From contig CAJTOI010000003.1 in assembly GCA_910577925.1 (NCBI GenBank), positions 124,001 through 188,000 of the forward strand: a stretch of DNA of 64,000 nt. The letters run 5' to 3'. Position 1 is the stretch's first letter. Each line of letters starts with the position of its first letter. The notes beneath the pieces were generated by a model. The model worked only from the letters and a program-made list of their open reading frames with translations, searched no databases and was not told the DNA's origin. The DNA comes from an uncultured Roseburia sp. Lineage in GTDB: Bacteria > Bacillota > Clostridia > Lachnospirales > Lachnospiraceae. Shown one piece after another: positions 62,311 through 64,000 of this stretch. A program made the position numbers and the translations under genes.

Positions 62311-63663
62311 ATGGCATTTGACAGTTTGTCGGAAAAACTTCAAAACGTATTCAAGAATCTGCGGAGCAAGGGGCGTCTGACCGAGGAGGACGTAAAGACT
62401 GCCTTAAAGGAAGTAAAGCTTGCGCTGCTTGAGGCCGACGTCAACTTTAAAGTAGTCAAGCAGTTTGTGCGGGACGTACAGGAGCGGGCCGTGGGGCAGG
62501 ACGTGATGAACGGACTGAATCCCGGACAGATGGTCATCAAGATCGTGAACGAAGAGCTGGTCAGGCTCATGGGTTCCGAGACGACGGAGCTTGCACTGCA
62601 GCCGGGAAAGGCCATGACAGTGATCATGATGACCGGTCTCCAGGGCGCCGGCAAGACCACCACGACGGCAAAGCTTGCGGGAAAGTATAAGCAGAAGGGC
62701 AAAAAGGTGCTTCTCGTCGCCTGCGACGTTTACCGCCCGGCGGCGATTGAGCAGCTGCAGATAAACGGCGAAAAGCAGGGCGTCGAAGTTTTTTCCATGG
62801 GAGATAAGAACAGACCCGTGGATATCGCAAAAGCGGCGGTTTTGCATGCCGCGAAGCATGAGTATAATCTTGTAATTATCGATACGGCCGGACGTCTTCA
62901 CGTGGACGAGGACATGATGGCAGAACTTTCGGAGATAAAGGAGCACGTTGCCGTACATCAGACCGTTCTTGTGGTGGATGCCATGACCGGTCAGGACGCG
63001 GTAAATGTGGCGTCCACATTTGAGGAGAAGATCGGGATCGACGGTGTGATTCTCACAAAATTAGACGGCGACACCAGAGGCGGCGCGGCGCTCTCGATAC
63101 GGGCGGTGACAGGAAAGCCGATTCTCTATGCAGGTATGGGGGAGAAGCTCTCCGATTTAGAGCAGTTTTATCCCGACCGCATGGCGTCCCGCATCCTTGG
63201 GATGGGCGATGTGCTGACGCTGATTGAGAAGGCACAGGAGGAGTTCGACGAGGAAGCCGCGAAAAAGATGGAACAGAAGATGCGCAGAAATGAATTTGAC
63301 TTTGAGATGTATCTGGAGTCGATGAGTCAGATGCGCAAGATGGGCGGTATCACGAGTGTCCTCGGTATGATGCCGGGAATCGGCGGCGGGAAGATGCCGG
63401 AGATTGACGAGGCTGCGGCCGAGAAGAATCTGGCGTGCACCGAGGCGATTATCTATTCGATGACGCAGGAGGAGCGCTGTAATCCGGCGCTGTTAAATCC
63501 GAGCAGGAAGCGCAGGATTGCGCAGGGGGCCGGGGTTGACATCGCGGAGGTGAATCGTCTGGTCAAGCAGTTTGAGCAGATGAAAAAGCTGATGAAGCAG
63601 ATGCCGGGCATGGGAAAGCGCGGCGGACGCCGCGGCGGAATGTTCAAAGGACTTCCGTTTTAA
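62311..63663 (+). CDS. ffh: Signal recognition particle protein Ffh
   Basis: 450 residues. NG-domain motifs GLQGAGKTTTTAKLAG, DVYRPAAIEQL, DTAGRLHVDEDMM and TKLDGDTRGG, then the methionine-rich M domain that binds signal peptides and SRP RNA, ending MPGMGKRGGRRGGMF. It recognises nascent membrane proteins and docks with FtsY. Confidence 0.97.
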   Translation: MAFDSLSEKLQNVFKNLRSKGRLTEEDVKTALKEVKLALLEADVNFKVVKQFVRDVQERAVGQDVMNGLNPGQMVIKIVNEELVRLMGSETTELALQPGKAMTVIMMTGLQGAGKTTTTAKLAGKYKQKGKKVLLVACDVYRPAAIEQLQINGEKQGVEVFSMGDKNRPVDIAKAAVLHAAKHEYNLVIIDTAGRLHVDEDMMAELSEIKEHVAVHQTVLVVDAMTGQDAVNVASTFEEKIGIDGVILTKLDGDTRGGAALSIRAVTGKPILYAGMGEKLSDLEQFYPDRMASRILGMGDVLTLIEKAQEEFDEEAAKKMEQKMRRNEFDFEMYLESMSQMRKMGGITSVLGMMPGIGGGKMPEIDEAAAEKNLACTEAIIYSMTQEERCNPALLNPSRKRRIAQGAGVDIAEVNRLVKQFEQMKKLMKQMPGMGKRGGRRGGMFKGLPF

Positions 63664-63732
63664 TATTCGGTAAAAAGTGTTTTTTGCATTTTTTAGATAA
63701 GATTGTTCAGCAAATATAAGGAGGTGAAATCA

Positions 63733-63978
63733 ATGGCAGTAAAGATCAGATTAAGAAGAATGGGACAGAAGAAGGCTCCTTTCTATAGAATCGTTGTAGC
63801 AGATTCGCGCTCTCCGAGAGACGGAAAATGCATCGAGGAGATTGGAACTTATGATCCCACAAGAAACCCGAGCGAGTATCATGTAAACGAAGAGCTGGCT
63901 AAGAAGTGGTTAGCAAACGGCGCCCAGCCGACCGATACGGTAGCAAGAATTTTTAAGAACGCCGGTATCGAGAAATAG
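63733..63978 (+). CDS. rpsP: 30S ribosomal protein S16
   Basis: 81 residues from the ATG after AAGGAGGTGAAATCA; an upstream in-frame extension of ten residues is rejected. It opens MAVKIRLRRMGQKKAPFYR and contains ADSRSPRDGKCIEEIGTYDP, the family core. The ylxM-ffh-rpsP order is typical. Confidence 0.97.
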   Translation: MAVKIRLRRMGQKKAPFYRIVVADSRSPRDGKCIEEIGTYDPTRNPSEYHVNEELAKKWLANGAQPTDTVARIFKNAGIEK

Positions 63979-63997
63979 GGATTCGTGAGGTGGACCA

Positions 63998-64000
63998 ATG
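63998..64000 (+). CDS. Start codon of the next gene (possibly khpA)
   Basis: The window ends with GAGGTGGACCAATG, a ribosome site and ATG. In Firmicutes, rpsP is commonly followed by the KH-domain RNA-binding gene khpA. Only the start codon is visible, so this is context inference. Confidence 0.3.

Overview
The window looks like chromosomal DNA from an anaerobic gut Firmicute of the Lachnospiraceae type. This is an inference from gene content. It carries a lysine riboswitch on dapA, a class III fructose-1,6-bisphosphatase, a two-gene replacement for purH (a PurO-like IMP cyclohydrolase plus a stand-alone AICAR formyltransferase), an FtsA-like protein of over 700 residues, and the Firmicute clusters DUF177-rpmF / plsX-acpP-rnc-smc-ftsY and ylxM-ffh-rpsP. 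Base composition is moderately GC-rich, except for an AT-richer patch near 41.0-41.8 kb and another at 47-50.4 kb.

Layout. 0-7.3 kb: the end of a membrane c-di-GMP phosphodiesterase, then lysine and wall synthesis (riboswitch-dapA, dapB), fbp and nfo. 7.3-9.8 kb: a compact unit of a BTAD-type regulator with a degenerate GGDEF-like tail, two overlapping genes for proteins sharing a 'WQG' repeat, and a MarR regulator with its own palindromic operator. 9.8-15.3 kb: a lytic transglycosylase, azlCD, a lysA-like gene, a nuclease-like protein, an HTH plus small-protein pair under a perfect palindrome, tRNA-Leu(CAA) and a tiny helical protein. 15.6-22 kb: an LtaS-type phosphoglycerol transferase with a YfhO-type membrane protein, a 33-residue ORF behind three hairpins, and a transglutaminase-AraC/GyrI operon. 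22-36 kb: housekeeping genes (thioesterase, pepP, polA, coaE, FtsA-like, WalJ-like, ACT-DUF711, a glycosyltransferase, purO and purH-like). 36-41 kb: a sensor kinase/response regulator pair next to an ABC exporter whose promoter carries three 11-bp direct repeats where the -35 should be. 41-52 kb: small orphan genes, cfa, tmcAL, ackA, DUF177-rpmF, then an insertion (AAA-ATPase with nuclease domain, broken helicase, DUF624) before plsX. 52-64 kb: acpP, rnc, smc, ftsY, ilvA, a MATE transporter, a GHKL kinase, ylxM, ffh and rpsP.

How it fits together. The housekeeping parts serve lysine/peptidoglycan precursors, acyl-lipid synthesis, chromosome condensation and SRP-dependent membrane targeting. 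Accessory genes sit in the gaps between these blocks. The least explained parts are the BTAD/WQG-repeat unit, the HTH/96-residue unit beside tRNA-Leu, the 33-residue ORF with its hairpin leader, the large FtsA-like protein, and the inserted ATPase/helicase segment. No CRISPR array, rRNA, transposase or integrase was seen.
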